Notes under the pieces: generated by a model | Database searches by the model: none | Told to the model about the DNA's origin: nothing | What the model saw: only the letters and a program-made list of their open reading frames with translations | Assembly: GCA_030263475.1 (NCBI GenBank) | Contig: SZPC01000001.1 | Span: 62,001 to 126,000, forward strand | From: OLB4 sp002050165 | GTDB lineage: Bacteria; Bacteroidota; Ignavibacteria; Tepidaquicellales; Tepidaquicellaceae | Direction: 5' to 3' | DNA: 64,000 nucleotides | Shown: piece after piece, positions 8,837 to 18,500 of the stretch | Layout of the letters: each line of letters starts with the position of its first letter | Position numbering within the stretch: the first letter of the stretch is position 1 | Position numbers and translations under genes: made by a program

Positions 8837-9586
8837 ATGCATCGTAAAGATAACCTGATTTACATAACATTAATTTCATTTTTTACTTTTACAACTGTAT
8901 TTATCAATCCGTATTGTTTAAATGCGTATGAGAAACCATTTTCTTTTAATGTGGAGCAAGACCTTGTTTCCGTAGTTCCGGTTGATGATCGCATTTATGA
9001 ACTCCCGCCTGAAGCAAAGAAGTTTATCCCAAGTGATTATGAAATATTTGTAGGAGCAACAGGTGATTTGAATAAAGATACCATGAATGATATTGCGGTG
9101 GTTTTGTCTTTTAAAGATGAAGAAGAGAATATTGACGATATTGAGTCAATCCCATCGAGAAAACTTATGATTTTATTTAAAACTGACGATGGGTACACGC
9201 TCGGGATTTTGAAGGACAGCGTCATATTGTGTAAATTCTGTGGTGGAGCATTCGGAGATCCTTTGTGGGATATTAAAATTAATGGTGAGGTGCTGACAAT
9301 TTCCCATTATTCTGGTTCCGCCTGGAGATGGGGGTTTGACCACAAGTACAAATTTATAGAAAGTGAATTTTATCTTATAGCTGAGACTCATATAGGTTAT
9401 CATAATATTGCGTGGTGTGATTCTTTAGATAATTATTACAATTATAGCCGGGAGGAATATGATTACCTTACAGGAGAGTATTCAATAATTGAAATCAGCG
9501 ACTGCCAAATCGTCAAAGATGAAAAGGGAATAAAAAAGCCGGAACACTTGATAAAACTTGAGGATTTTGTATTTCAACTAGATTAA
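8837..9586 (+). CDS. Exported protein of unknown function with an FG-GAP-like calcium-loop motif
   Basis: The frame is open from a TTG at 8780, but the ATG at 8837 is preferred. It gives a clean signal sequence (MHRKDN followed by about 17 hydrophobic residues) and leaves the upstream promoter intact. The 249-residue product has a mature part containing GDLNKDTMNDIAVV, a D-x-N-x-D loop like those of integrin-type FG-GAP or EF-hand-like calcium sites. It also has a conserved-looking core, ILCKFCGGAFGDP followed by SGSAWRWGF. I recall similar unnamed exported proteins in Bacteroidota and Proteobacteria. No function is known. It stands alone between two intergenic gaps. Confidence 0.75.
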   Translation: MHRKDNLIYITLISFFTFTTVFINPYCLNAYEKPFSFNVEQDLVSVVPVDDRIYELPPEAKKFIPSDYEIFVGATGDLNKDTMNDIAVVLSFKDEEENIDDIESIPSRKLMILFKTDDGYTLGILKDSVILCKFCGGAFGDPLWDIKINGEVLTISHYSGSAWRWGFDHKYKFIESEFYLIAETHIGYHNIAWCDSLDNYYNYSREEYDYLTGEYSIIEISDCQIVKDEKGIKKPEHLIKLEDFVFQLD

Positions 9587-9617
9587 GCTCAATTGTGGAT
9601 AATGAAAAATTTTAAAG

Positions 9618-9630
9618 TTACCTGAGGTAA
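9618..9630. other. Perfect 13-base palindrome upstream of the FIST gene
   Basis: TTACCT-G-AGGTAA lies 16 bases before the ATG of the FIST-domain gene. It could be an operator, or a small hairpin covering the translation start. Palindromes of this size also occur by chance several times in 64 kb, so the only support is its position. Confidence 0.2.
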
Positions 9631-9646
9631 ATTAAAAAACTAAGCC

Positions 9647-10789
9647 ATGAAAATTGATCAACGGGTTTATTCAGTTTCTGAGGGTTGGAAGAGTTTTACG
9701 AAGAATGATTTATCGGAAGATTCTGACTTAACTGTTATTTTTGGCTCCGGAAATTTACTAAAATCAAAAATTCTTTCTGAACTTCGTTCCCATTTTCAAA
9801 CAAATGCCGTAATCGGTTGCTCAACTGCGGGAGAAATTCAAGGCGCTAAAGTAACGGATGAACATCTAGTATTAACCTCAGTTAAGTTTGATTCTTCTTG
9901 TGCAAAGTGTCGGACTATTAATTTAAGCCCCGCGGTATCTTGTAAACAGGCGGGTTTTGATTTAATTGCGGGTTTCGATCCTGTCGGCTTAAAACATGTC
10001 TTTGTGCTATCGGAGGGTTTAAACGTTAACGGCTCGCTCTTAGTTGAAGGAATGAAACAAGCACTTCCAAAAGGTGTGAATGTAACCGGTGGACTTGCCG
10101 GGGATTCGGATAGGTTTCAAGAAACATTAATAGTGAATCAGGATTTCATTGCTCAGCCGGGTATTGTTTCCGCCGTCGGATTTTATGGTGACAATCTCGT
10201 ATTCGGTTACGGATCAATGGGAGGATGGGATAGTTTCGGCACTGAGCGATTAGTTACAAAATCGAAGGATAATATTTTATTTGAACTGGACAACACACCT
10301 GCGTTGGAACTTTATAAATCGTACCTTGGAGACGAAGCGGACAATCTGCCTGCCTCCGGTTTACTTTTCCCGTTGAGCATGAGGACGGAAGTGGATAGGA
10401 AACCGGTGGTACGTACAATACTTGGCATCAATGAAAAGCAGCAGAGCCTCACTTTTGCAGGGAATATTCCTGAAGGTAGTTACGTGCGCTTAATGAAGGC
10501 AAATCTTGACCGGATAATTGACGGAGCGCATGTTGCAGCAGAAAAAACGCTCGAGCCACTAAAAGATATTTTCCCCGATCTTGCAATCATGATTAGCTGT
10601 GTAGGGAGAAAGCTGATATTGAAGCAAATGGTTGAGGAAGAAGTTGATGCAGTCAGAGCAGTGTTCAATAATGTTCCTGTTACGACCGGGTTCTATTCCT
10701 ACGGTGAAATTTCACCGTTCAGTAACGAAGCTAGTTGTGAGCTACACAACCAGACTATGACTATTACCGCTTTAAAAGAAATTCAATAG
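9647..10789 (+). CDS. FIST-domain sensor protein (NosP-like candidate)
   Basis: A 380-residue soluble protein matching FIST_N followed by FIST_C over its whole length. Typical pieces are VIFGSGNLL, AVIGCSTAGEI, VTGGLAGD and GFYSYGEI near the end. FIST proteins are cytoplasmic ligand sensors that pair with kinases or diguanylate cyclases. The subgroup NosP binds haem and senses nitric oxide, controlling a histidine kinase encoded beside it. Here a hybrid kinase starts 13 bases downstream on the same strand, the arrangement expected of such a pair. Whether this protein binds haem cannot be read from the sequence. No signal peptide or membrane segment is present. Confidence 0.88.
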   Translation: MKIDQRVYSVSEGWKSFTKNDLSEDSDLTVIFGSGNLLKSKILSELRSHFQTNAVIGCSTAGEIQGAKVTDEHLVLTSVKFDSSCAKCRTINLSPAVSCKQAGFDLIAGFDPVGLKHVFVLSEGLNVNGSLLVEGMKQALPKGVNVTGGLAGDSDRFQETLIVNQDFIAQPGIVSAVGFYGDNLVFGYGSMGGWDSFGTERLVTKSKDNILFELDNTPALELYKSYLGDEADNLPASGLLFPLSMRTEVDRKPVVRTILGINEKQQSLTFAGNIPEGSYVRLMKANLDRIIDGAHVAAEKTLEPLKDIFPDLAIMISCVGRKLILKQMVEEEVDAVRAVFNNVPVTTGFYSYGEISPFSNEASCELHNQTMTITALKEIQ

Positions 10790-10802
10790 ATAAGAGGAAT
10801 AA

Positions 10803-12656
10803 TTGCACAGACTATTACAACGACAAATTGATAAACATCTCAAAGGGAAAAACATTTCACTATCAGAGATTGAAGAATTTTTGAACGCTGTAAAAAGTGC
10901 GTACATTGACCTGAATGAAGCACACCTTCGACTTGAACGCATTCTTGAGATAAGCTCAAATGAACTTTTTGCATCAAACCAAAAGCTTAACAAGCTTAAC
11001 TCAGAGCTTGAACAAAAGATAAAGGAAGGAATTGCTGATTACGAGAGAATAAATGTAGAATTGCGTAAAGAGGTTGAACAGAAAACAAAATATCTTCATG
11101 AACTCAATGAACAAAGAAACCTCATGGCAAGCATCCTGAACTCAATGCCAATGCATATTTACCTTAAGGATTTTGACGGGAGGTATATTTTCGTAAATGA
11201 TGTTTATTGCAGGTATCATGGTCTAAACCAAAAAGAGCTAATTGGAAAACGTAACACGGAGATTTTTTCGCAGGAAGCCGCCAAGATTATGATTGAACAC
11301 GATAACCGGGTGAAGCAGGAAAAAGGAACGGTCATTTATGAGGAAAAGATTGATAAAGGCGCTCAAGAGAGGTACTTCCTTACTTATAAAACTTACATTC
11401 AAGGTAAAACAAATAATGACTCGTTTCTGTTGGGATTTTCATTTGATATTACTGAAAGGAAATTAAGCGAGATTGAAATTGCAATTGCAAAGTCGGATGC
11501 GGAAAAGGCAACGGCTGCGAAATCTCAGTTCCTATCAAACATGAGCCACGAAATCAGAACGCCGCTTAATGCAATAGTCGGATTAATTGACTTAACCGAA
11601 GATTACACAGTCCCCGCAAAAGTGAAGGAATACTTAACTTCAATTAAATTTGCTGCAGATAATTTATTGTATATTGTAAATGATATTCTGGACTTTTCAA
11701 AAATTGAAGCAGGAAAAATTGAGCTTGTTGATTCAGATTTTTCGTTACGGCGACAGATTACTGAACTGGTTAAAGCTGCAAAGTTCAGAGCAGATGAGAA
11801 GCTTCTTAAGATTCACTTCGAAATTGACGATGCAATACCTGAATATATTTCAAGCGACCCGATAAGATTAAATCAGATCTTGATGAACCTCCTGAACAAT
11901 GCTGTTAAATTTACACGCGAAGGTGAGGTGAAAATCACATGTAACCTTAGTTTTATAAAAGACAATTCATACTTCATCGAATTTAAAGTTGCCGATACCG
12001 GAATAGGAATTCCGGAATCAAAATTAGAGAACATATTCGAAAGCTTCACGCAGGTTTCGGAAGATACAAGGATCAGATACGGCGGAACGGGGCTTGGTCT
12101 GGCGATTTGCAAAAAGTTGGTCGAACACTTTGGCGGTGAGATCACAGTTACCAGCGAAGAGGGTAAAGGCTCTGAATTCAAATTTGTGATCCCGGTTAAA
12201 AAGGGCAAATCACAACTTGAAATGTCAACACTTGAAATCAAACCTTCAGAAATAACTTTGAAAAACCTTTCAATCCTGTTAGTCGAAGATAACAAGATAA
12301 ACCAATTTGTCGGCAAACAAATTCTAGAGAAACTTCAGGCAAAAGTTGATATTGCTGAAAACGGTGAGATTGCTATTGAAAAGCTTAAAAACAATTCCTT
12401 TGACCTCGTTTTAATGGATCTGCAAATGCCCGTAATGAACGGATATAAAGCGACGCAAGTCATCAGAGAAAACAAGCACGGGGAACTGAACTCGAATATT
12501 CCAATCATTGCGTTAACCGCAGACGCATTTCCCGAAACCAGGATAAATGTACTCAGTCACGGTATGGATGATTTTATCCCGAAGCCGGTTGACAAAAAAA
12601 CCTTGATTGAAAAGATTTCAAGATTTGCTAAATCTTTAGAATTACATCAGAGTTAA
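10803..12656 (+). CDS. Soluble hybrid histidine kinase paired with the FIST sensor
   Basis: A 617-residue kinase without membrane segments. Order: an N-terminal helical segment and coiled coil (about 1-105, with LLQRQ and LERILEISSNEL), a PAS domain (about 106-220), HisKA with phospho-acceptor H249 in NMSHEIRTPLNAI, HATPase_c (N box LNQILMNLLNNA, G boxes DTGIGI and GGTGLGLAI), and a receiver domain with Asp539 in LMDLQMP. There is no Hpt domain. The N-terminal segment resembles one I recall in kinases and cyclases encoded beside FIST genes, so it may be the FIST-docking region. The TTG start is supported by AGAGGA about 7 bases upstream. It overlaps dinB tail-to-tail by 4 bases. Confidence 0.93.
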   Translation: MHRLLQRQIDKHLKGKNISLSEIEEFLNAVKSAYIDLNEAHLRLERILEISSNELFASNQKLNKLNSELEQKIKEGIADYERINVELRKEVEQKTKYLHELNEQRNLMASILNSMPMHIYLKDFDGRYIFVNDVYCRYHGLNQKELIGKRNTEIFSQEAAKIMIEHDNRVKQEKGTVIYEEKIDKGAQERYFLTYKTYIQGKTNNDSFLLGFSFDITERKLSEIEIAIAKSDAEKATAAKSQFLSNMSHEIRTPLNAIVGLIDLTEDYTVPAKVKEYLTSIKFAADNLLYIVNDILDFSKIEAGKIELVDSDFSLRRQITELVKAAKFRADEKLLKIHFEIDDAIPEYISSDPIRLNQILMNLLNNAVKFTREGEVKITCNLSFIKDNSYFIEFKVADTGIGIPESKLENIFESFTQVSEDTRIRYGGTGLGLAICKKLVEHFGGEITVTSEEGKGSEFKFVIPVKKGKSQLEMSTLEIKPSEITLKNLSILLVEDNKINQFVGKQILEKLQAKVDIAENGEIAIEKLKNNSFDLVLMDLQMPVMNGYKATQVIRENKHGELNSNIPIIALTADAFPETRINVLSHGMDDFIPKPVDKKTLIEKISRFAKSLELHQS

Positions 12657-13951
12657 TATTTGTCCAATCCCAGCCTTATAATCCCTTCGCCATATTTCTC
12701 CTTCAGTGCATCAAGTGCATGGAAAGGCATCGGTGTCCGGCTTGCGTATAGCTCCAGATTGTAGCTCCCGGGATCGGTGTACAGGTCTGTCACGCACATT
12801 CCGAACATCCTTGCCCGGATTGTCTTTTGTGGTGGAAAGAGTTTTTTGAAAAGGTTCATTGCAGTATTAACAACTATCCTGTCATCATTTGTGTGCTCCT
12901 GCATATTTGATTCTGCAAAATCGTAGAGCAGGTTTTCATAGCGTATTGTAAGGATTAGCTTCTTCCCGACAAGTTTCTTTGATCGCATTTTTCTGCACAG
13001 GTACTCAGCAATTCGGCGGATTTCTGAGACAACATCGCCTGTATCATAGACCGGTTTGTCAAGTGTGTGTTGATGTGAGAACGATTTTTCGGGACGTTGT
13101 TTGCGAAAGATCTCTGATGTATCCTCGCCTCTTGCCATTTTTCTGAATACAATACCGTTTATTCCGAATTCCTTTTTTAAAACTGCAGGGTGGGCATTTG
13201 CAAGGTCACCGATAGTTTTTATCTTCAATAACCGTAATCTCCGGTCAATTCTTGTCCCGATTCCCCAAATACTTTTTGCCGGCAATGGAAAAATCTTCTC
13301 GCGATCACTTTTTTCAAGTCTTGTGAAACCGTCAGGTTTGTTGAACTTTGTCCCCAGTTTAGCGTATGTCTTGTTGTAAGACAAACCCATTGAAACCGTC
13401 AGATTTTCTGAGGTCTTTATACGCTCTTTTATCTCTTTTGAGATTGCTTCTGTTTCACTGAAATTCCTGCCTGCTCCGGTGAGATCAACAAAACACTCGT
13501 CAATGCTGTATTTCTCTATGCACTTCTGAGGCACATAATCCGAGATTATATTAAAAATGTTGTTAAGTATGGTTTCATATTTTGGTCCGCAACACGGAAG
13601 GCATACCAATGTCGGACATATTTTCAGCGCTTCATAAGCGGACATAACCGAATCAATCCCGACGCGCCTTGCCTCATATGAAGCGCTCATAATTATCCCC
13701 TTACCATCTGTGGATGCTCCCACTCCTACAGGTTTTCCACGGAGGTTGGGATTATCCCGTTGCTCAACCTGCGCATAGAAAGCGTCGAGATCCAGGTGAA
13801 GAAAATACCGGTTGTGATGCTCTGTAATCATATAGTTGAAATCAGTGAAATGAGGGAATGAATATAGTGGCATAATCCGCACACGTTTGAAATGCTGCGC
13901 TTCACGGTTGTCGCCACGGGGAATGAAGTATGATGAACTGATCTTATCCAT
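12653..13951 (-). CDS. dinB: DNA polymerase IV (Y-family, DinB)
   Basis: A Y-family translesion polymerase. Catalytic-site motifs are clear: DLDAFYAQVEQ (first metal-binding Asp) and YSIDECFVDLTG (the Asp-Glu pair), with the little-finger region ending in DALKEKYGEG. It copies damaged or misaligned DNA with low fidelity. Taken from 13951 the protein has 432 residues, about 40 more at the N-terminus than the usual start just before the DLDAF motif. ATGs at 13873 and 13831 are alternatives, the last giving a standard-length enzyme. A -7-like box at 13977-13984 just upstream keeps the long form possible. The 3' end overlaps the hybrid kinase by 4 bases. Confidence 0.92.
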   Translation of the reverse strand: MDKISSSYFIPRGDNREAQHFKRVRIMPLYSFPHFTDFNYMITEHHNRYFLHLDLDAFYAQVEQRDNPNLRGKPVGVGASTDGKGIIMSASYEARRVGIDSVMSAYEALKICPTLVCLPCCGPKYETILNNIFNIISDYVPQKCIEKYSIDECFVDLTGAGRNFSETEAISKEIKERIKTSENLTVSMGLSYNKTYAKLGTKFNKPDGFTRLEKSDREKIFPLPAKSIWGIGTRIDRRLRLLKIKTIGDLANAHPAVLKKEFGINGIVFRKMARGEDTSEIFRKQRPEKSFSHQHTLDKPVYDTGDVVSEIRRIAEYLCRKMRSKKLVGKKLILTIRYENLLYDFAESNMQEHTNDDRIVVNTAMNLFKKLFPPQKTIRARMFGMCVTDLYTDPGSYNLELYASRTPMPFHALDALKEKYGEGIIRLGLDKY

Positions 13952-13968
13952 GCCTTAATAATATAAGG

Positions 13969-13984
13969 TATATTTGCAAAAGTA
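13969..13984. promoter_or_regulatory. Back-to-back -7-like boxes between dinB and the RmlD-like gene
   Basis: TATATTTG on the plus strand (13969-13976) directly abuts TACTTTTG on the minus strand (13977-13984). Both fit the Bacteroidota -7 consensus TAnnTTTG and point away from each other, toward the RmlD-like gene and dinB. Neither has a clear TTTG at the -33 position, so this is a weak call. Confidence 0.25.
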
Positions 13985-14054
13985 AATTCATTCCGGCGGA
14001 AATTTGTTCGCAGAATTCACTTTTATATTAATTGAGAACTTGATTAATTGCTCA

Positions 14055-14969
14055 ATGAAAATACTGATAACCGGAGGTGGGGGGATGTTCGGCTACTTCC
14101 TGAATCGCCTGCTTTCAGAAAAGGGGAAAATACTGACGCTGTACCACAGCGAACCGGGTAATGCAACACAGTTCAATTGCAGGCAAATTGACCTAGCGGA
14201 TGTTCCGGCACTGAGGTCTGTAATAAAATGTTTTCAACCAGATGTAATTCTGCATGCGGCAGCGATTTCAAGTGTTGCTGACTGCGAACAGGCGGGACGC
14301 GAAAAAGTTATGAACGTCAATGTTTCGGTATCCCGAACAATAGCGGAATTGTGCAATGAACAGGATATAAAAATGTTCTATTATTCAACCGATCTGGTTT
14401 ATGGTGGTGAACAGGGAAGTTTCATTTCCGAAGCGGGGAAAATAAATCCTAAGTCATTATACGCGGAGAGCAAATATTTAGGTGAGATTGCGGTCAGGGA
14501 AAGTACCGATAATTGTACCATTCTTCGAACTGCCTTAATGATTGGAACTACAAACATCGGCAAAGTGAATCATTTCGGTGAAGTGCTGAAAAATCTTGTC
14601 TCAGGGAAGGCGGTGAAACTATTCACTGACCAATTCAGAACTCCGCTCTCTTTGGAGGAAGCTGCAGAACTAACCTGGGAACTCATTAGCACAAAAGAGT
14701 CAACAGGTGTGATTAATTTCGGTGGATGTGACAGAGTCTCCAGATTTGAGATTGGTGAACTCGTTTGTGAAATCGGAGGATTCAACAAGTCATTGCTACG
14801 TGGAGTAACGATGGACGAATTTGACGTAACCTACAAGGTTCCCGATGTATCAATGAATATTTCGAAACTGCTTTCAATAGGTTGTACTCCTAAAACTATT
14901 CAAACACAAATCAGACGCGAGTTACAAAGGTTCAGTTCATTGAAGGGTCATCGGGGAAAGAAGAAATAA
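14055..14969 (+). CDS. RmlD-like NAD(P)-dependent sugar-nucleotide reductase
   Basis: A short-chain dehydrogenase/reductase of the extended type, closest in look to dTDP-4-dehydrorhamnose reductase (RmlD). It opens with the dinucleotide-binding glycine motif MKILITGGGGMFGYFL. It continues with VILHAAAISSVADCE and the YSTD and YAESKYLGE stretch that carries the catalytic Tyr and Lys. The frame is open from 14004, but the ATG at 14055 starts right at the Rossmann fold and gives 304 residues, normal for the family. No other rhamnose genes are nearby, so the substrate is uncertain. Its 3' end overlaps yqgE tail-to-tail by 38 bases. Confidence 0.85.
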   Translation: MKILITGGGGMFGYFLNRLLSEKGKILTLYHSEPGNATQFNCRQIDLADVPALRSVIKCFQPDVILHAAAISSVADCEQAGREKVMNVNVSVSRTIAELCNEQDIKMFYYSTDLVYGGEQGSFISEAGKINPKSLYAESKYLGEIAVRESTDNCTILRTALMIGTTNIGKVNHFGEVLKNLVSGKAVKLFTDQFRTPLSLEEAAELTWELISTKESTGVINFGGCDRVSRFEIGELVCEIGGFNKSLLRGVTMDEFDVTYKVPDVSMNISKLLSIGCTPKTIQTQIRRELQRFSSLKGHRGKKK

Positions 14970-15510
14970 TATTGAAGTTGCCACCCATACGCTTAAGGAC
15001 TTTTCGCCAGAGATTTACTTCAGGGCTTTTATGGAAAATATCCTCAGCTTTAGCATCAGTAACGTACCAGGTATTAAGCGCCAGTTCATCTTCGAGTTGC
15101 CCGGGCGCCCAACCGGAATATCCGAGAAAAAATGTAATATCATCATTTTTAATTTCACCGGAGTCTGCAAGAATTTTTAAGATTTCATAATTTCCACCCC
15201 AATAAATGCCATCAGCAACTTCGTAGCCCCCCTCAATTATATCAGGGATCTTGTGCAGGAAATTCAATAGTTCCCGTTGAACCGGACCACCCAAATACAA
15301 ATCGGAATTCATAGTCTCAAGTTCAGGAATTGCCTCACCGAGAGTTACGGTTAATTTTGCATTCAGAACAAATCCTACACTACCCACGTCGTTATGTTCA
15401 GTGATTAGTATGACGGTTCTTCGAAAGAAATCTTCAATTAATGGTGATGAAACGAGAAGCGTTCCTTTGGCTGGTTTTCTGTTGTTTTCCGGAAGTATAT
15501 TGTCTTTCAA
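14932..15510 (-). CDS. YqgE/AlgH family protein
   Basis: A UPF0301 (YqgE/AlgH) protein. Recognisable stretches are KGTLLVSSPLIEDFFRRTVILITEHND, in which family members carry a conserved opening strand, then VGFVLNAKL, LYLGGPVQ, and GYSGWAPGQLEDEL near the end. Biochemical function is unknown. The frame is open to a TTG at 15558, but a perfect Bacteroidota promoter overlaps that codon. The TTG at 15510 gives 192 residues, close to the usual length of about 187, and is therefore preferred. The last 38 bases overlap the convergent RmlD-like gene. Confidence 0.88.
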   Translation of the reverse strand: MKDNILPENNRKPAKGTLLVSSPLIEDFFRRTVILITEHNDVGSVGFVLNAKLTVTLGEAIPELETMNSDLYLGGPVQRELLNFLHKIPDIIEGGYEVADGIYWGGNYEILKILADSGEIKNDDITFFLGYSGWAPGQLEDELALNTWYVTDAKAEDIFHKSPEVNLWRKVLKRMGGNFNIISSFPDDPSMN

Positions 15511-15527
15511 ATGAATAGTTAGTTTGT

Positions 15528-15559
15528 CAAAACTAAAATAAAATTTAGTTAAATTCAAA
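15528..15559 (-). promoter_or_regulatory. Bacteroidota-type promoter of yqgE
   Basis: On the minus strand TTTG (15559-15556) is followed by exactly 20 bases and then TAGTTTTG (15535-15528). Both boxes match the Bacteroidota sigma-factor consensus TTTG / TAnnTTTG without mismatch. Transcription would begin about 15521, some 10 bases before the TTG at 15510. This argues against the upstream TTG at 15558, which forms part of the -33 box. Confidence 0.55.
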
Positions 15560-15576
15560 TAAACCTATTTATCCCT

Positions 15577-18500
15577 GTGCTAAGGAAATTTTGGAAAAGT
15601 ATATCTGAAACGGGAATTTCATTTGCTGAAAACAGTGCGATAGAGAAAAAGATAATTTTCACAAATCGCATTTGTGTGCTTTCGTTTGCATTTATTATAT
15701 TGTTGCTCATTCTTGTTTACAATCTATTCCCGGATCCTATTACAATAATTTGTTTATCGATTATTGCTCCAATATATTTACTTGCGATTTATTTGAACCA
15801 TCGCGGCTTGCACAGGTTTGCGACGATTTTGTTTCTCACGTTGGTAAACATTATAATCTACATTATTAATGACAATCTTAGCAAAGACGCAGGTGCGTTT
15901 TTATTTTACATCCCTTGCATTGTTACTGCATTAATATTGAATTATCTGTACAAAGATAAAGTAATATTAATTTTATTGTACATTAGCGTATTATTGCTTG
16001 CTGTTTCATTGATTCATGATTTCGATATATTCGGTTCGCAGGAAATAGGCGAGCGAATAGAAGTCCTGTTGTTCGTCATTTCAACATTTGCTTCAATCGC
16101 AATTACAATCATTTGCGTTTTTTACATTCTCAACATCAATACACTGTTTGAGCAGCGTTTGTACGATCAAACTGAAAATTCCAGAGCGATTATAAACAGT
16201 AGTGAGAAATCCCTTCTTCTCCTTACACCTAAACATGAGATAATTATGTTTAATGATAACATCAAAGAAAGTTTTGGTTGGGAAATAAAACCTGAAATTA
16301 AAATCGGTGACGACATATTAAATTACATTCAAAAAGAAAATCATGAGGATTTTCTGTTTCATTTCAAAAAAGCGTTAAGTGGTGAATCCGTTGAATACAA
16401 TTATAGAGAGCAAAGTGAGTCCGGAGAGGAATGGTACGAGCTTACATATACACCGGTAAAGAATGAGCGAGGTGTGGTGCATTCGGTGGTATTTGGTCTG
16501 GAAAATCTCACGGATAAAAAAATTGCATACGCAGAAGTGGAACAGGCAAAGCAGAACTACGATCTGGTTGTCAATACGATAACGGAAGCAATTTTTAAAA
16601 CTAACAAAGACGGAGTAATTACTTATCTGAACGACGCGTGGACAAGGATTTTCGGACACGACAAGGAATTTGTTCTTTCCGATAGGTTGTTGAATTATGT
16701 TTCCGATGAATATCGCAATGAAATAGCTGATGCGATGAAAAGGTTATTGAGCCTTGAATCGGAGAGCGAGTTGCTTGAAGTAAAAATGATTGCGATGAAC
16801 GGTGTTACAAGATGGGTAGAAATCAGCTTTTCATACACACTCGACAAGTTGGGCAAACTTGATGGTCTGGCAGGTTCAATTAATGATATAACAGATAAAC
16901 GAAAAGCCGAGAGCAAATTAATTTTGCAACAAAGGTTTATAGAGAATGTAATTAATTCCGATCCGAATTGTATTTACGTGAAAAATGCAAATGGGAAGTT
17001 TATCCTAGTCAATAGGGCAACAGCCGAACTATTCGGAAAATTGCCTGACACTATGTTATCTGATGATTTCAAACCCGAGAATACCATTTCAGGTTTAAGT
17101 GATGCTTCTGATATGGAGGCAATCAAATTAAAGAAAGAAATAAGGTTTGAAGAACAGATTAAAAAATTAAATGGTGAAGTCAGTTGGTTTTATACTGTGA
17201 AGGTTCCGCTTGAAGATGAATTTGGTGAGCTAATTGTACTCAGCATTTCAGTTGATATTTCCAAAAGGAAAATTGCCGAGGAGAAACTACTCGAGGTTAA
17301 CGAGCGATTTAACCTTGCTGTATCGGGCAGTACTGATGGAATTTGGGACTGGGATATTACAAACAAAAAGATTTACTTTTCCCCGCGATGGGGTGAAATG
17401 CTTGGTTACTCAAGCGATGAATTACCTACGTCTTACGATACTTGGAAATCACTTATTCATCCGGATGATGCTCAAAAAGCGCTTCAAATATTAGATGACT
17501 ACCTTTGTGGTAAGATTAATAATTATGAGCAGGAATACCGGATGAGTCACAAAAACGGAACATACCGATGGATGCTAATCCGAGGTATGGCATTGTTTGA
17601 TAATGAAGGAAAGCCTTACAGGATGGCAGGTTCGCAAACTGATATTACTTTTAGAAAACAACAAGAAGATGAACTAAGCAGGGCGAAAGAAGATGCTGAA
17701 GAAGCCGTAAGGGTGAAATCTGAATTTCTTTCAAACATGAGTCACGAGATAAGAACTCCGATGAACGCAATAATCGGATTAACGAACATATTGATGGATC
17801 GGGGATTTTCCGGTAAGGATTACGAAAACCTTAAAGCAATAAAATTTTCTGCCAACAACCTGCTTGTGATCATAAACGATATACTGGACTTCTCTAAAAT
17901 TGAAGCAGGCAAATTGACTATAGAGTACATAGATTTTGATTTAAGGGATATGATGGATTCTGTTTACAAATCATTCTTTTTTATTGCCGACGATAAAGGA
18001 TTAAAGCTGAACTTTGAAATTAGTCCTGATGTACCTGACATTGTTATTGGTGATCCCGTAAGGCTAAACCAGATTCTCGTAAACCTTATTAATAATGCGA
18101 TAAAATTTACTCCTACTGGTTCAGTGAAAATAACTGTAACCCATACTGAAAAATATTTGAGGTTTAGTGTTGAGGATACCGGAATTGGAATTTTAATAAA
18201 GAATCAGGAGAAAATATTTGAGAGTTTTACTCAGGTGGATTCAGATATTTCAAGAAAATATGGTGGTACCGGTCTCGGTCTTGCGATAACCAAACGGTTG
18301 GTTAGATTAATGGACGGGGAAATTGAATTGCACAGCGAACCTGGGAATGGTTCAGAATTTATAATTTCAATTCCATTTATTACAGGTGATAGCGATAAAG
18401 TTGTTAAACATACCAGTGCTGCTTCGACGCTAAATGATTTAGATGGTTTGCGTATATTGTTGGCTGAGGATAATCAAATGAACCAATATGTGATTCACCA

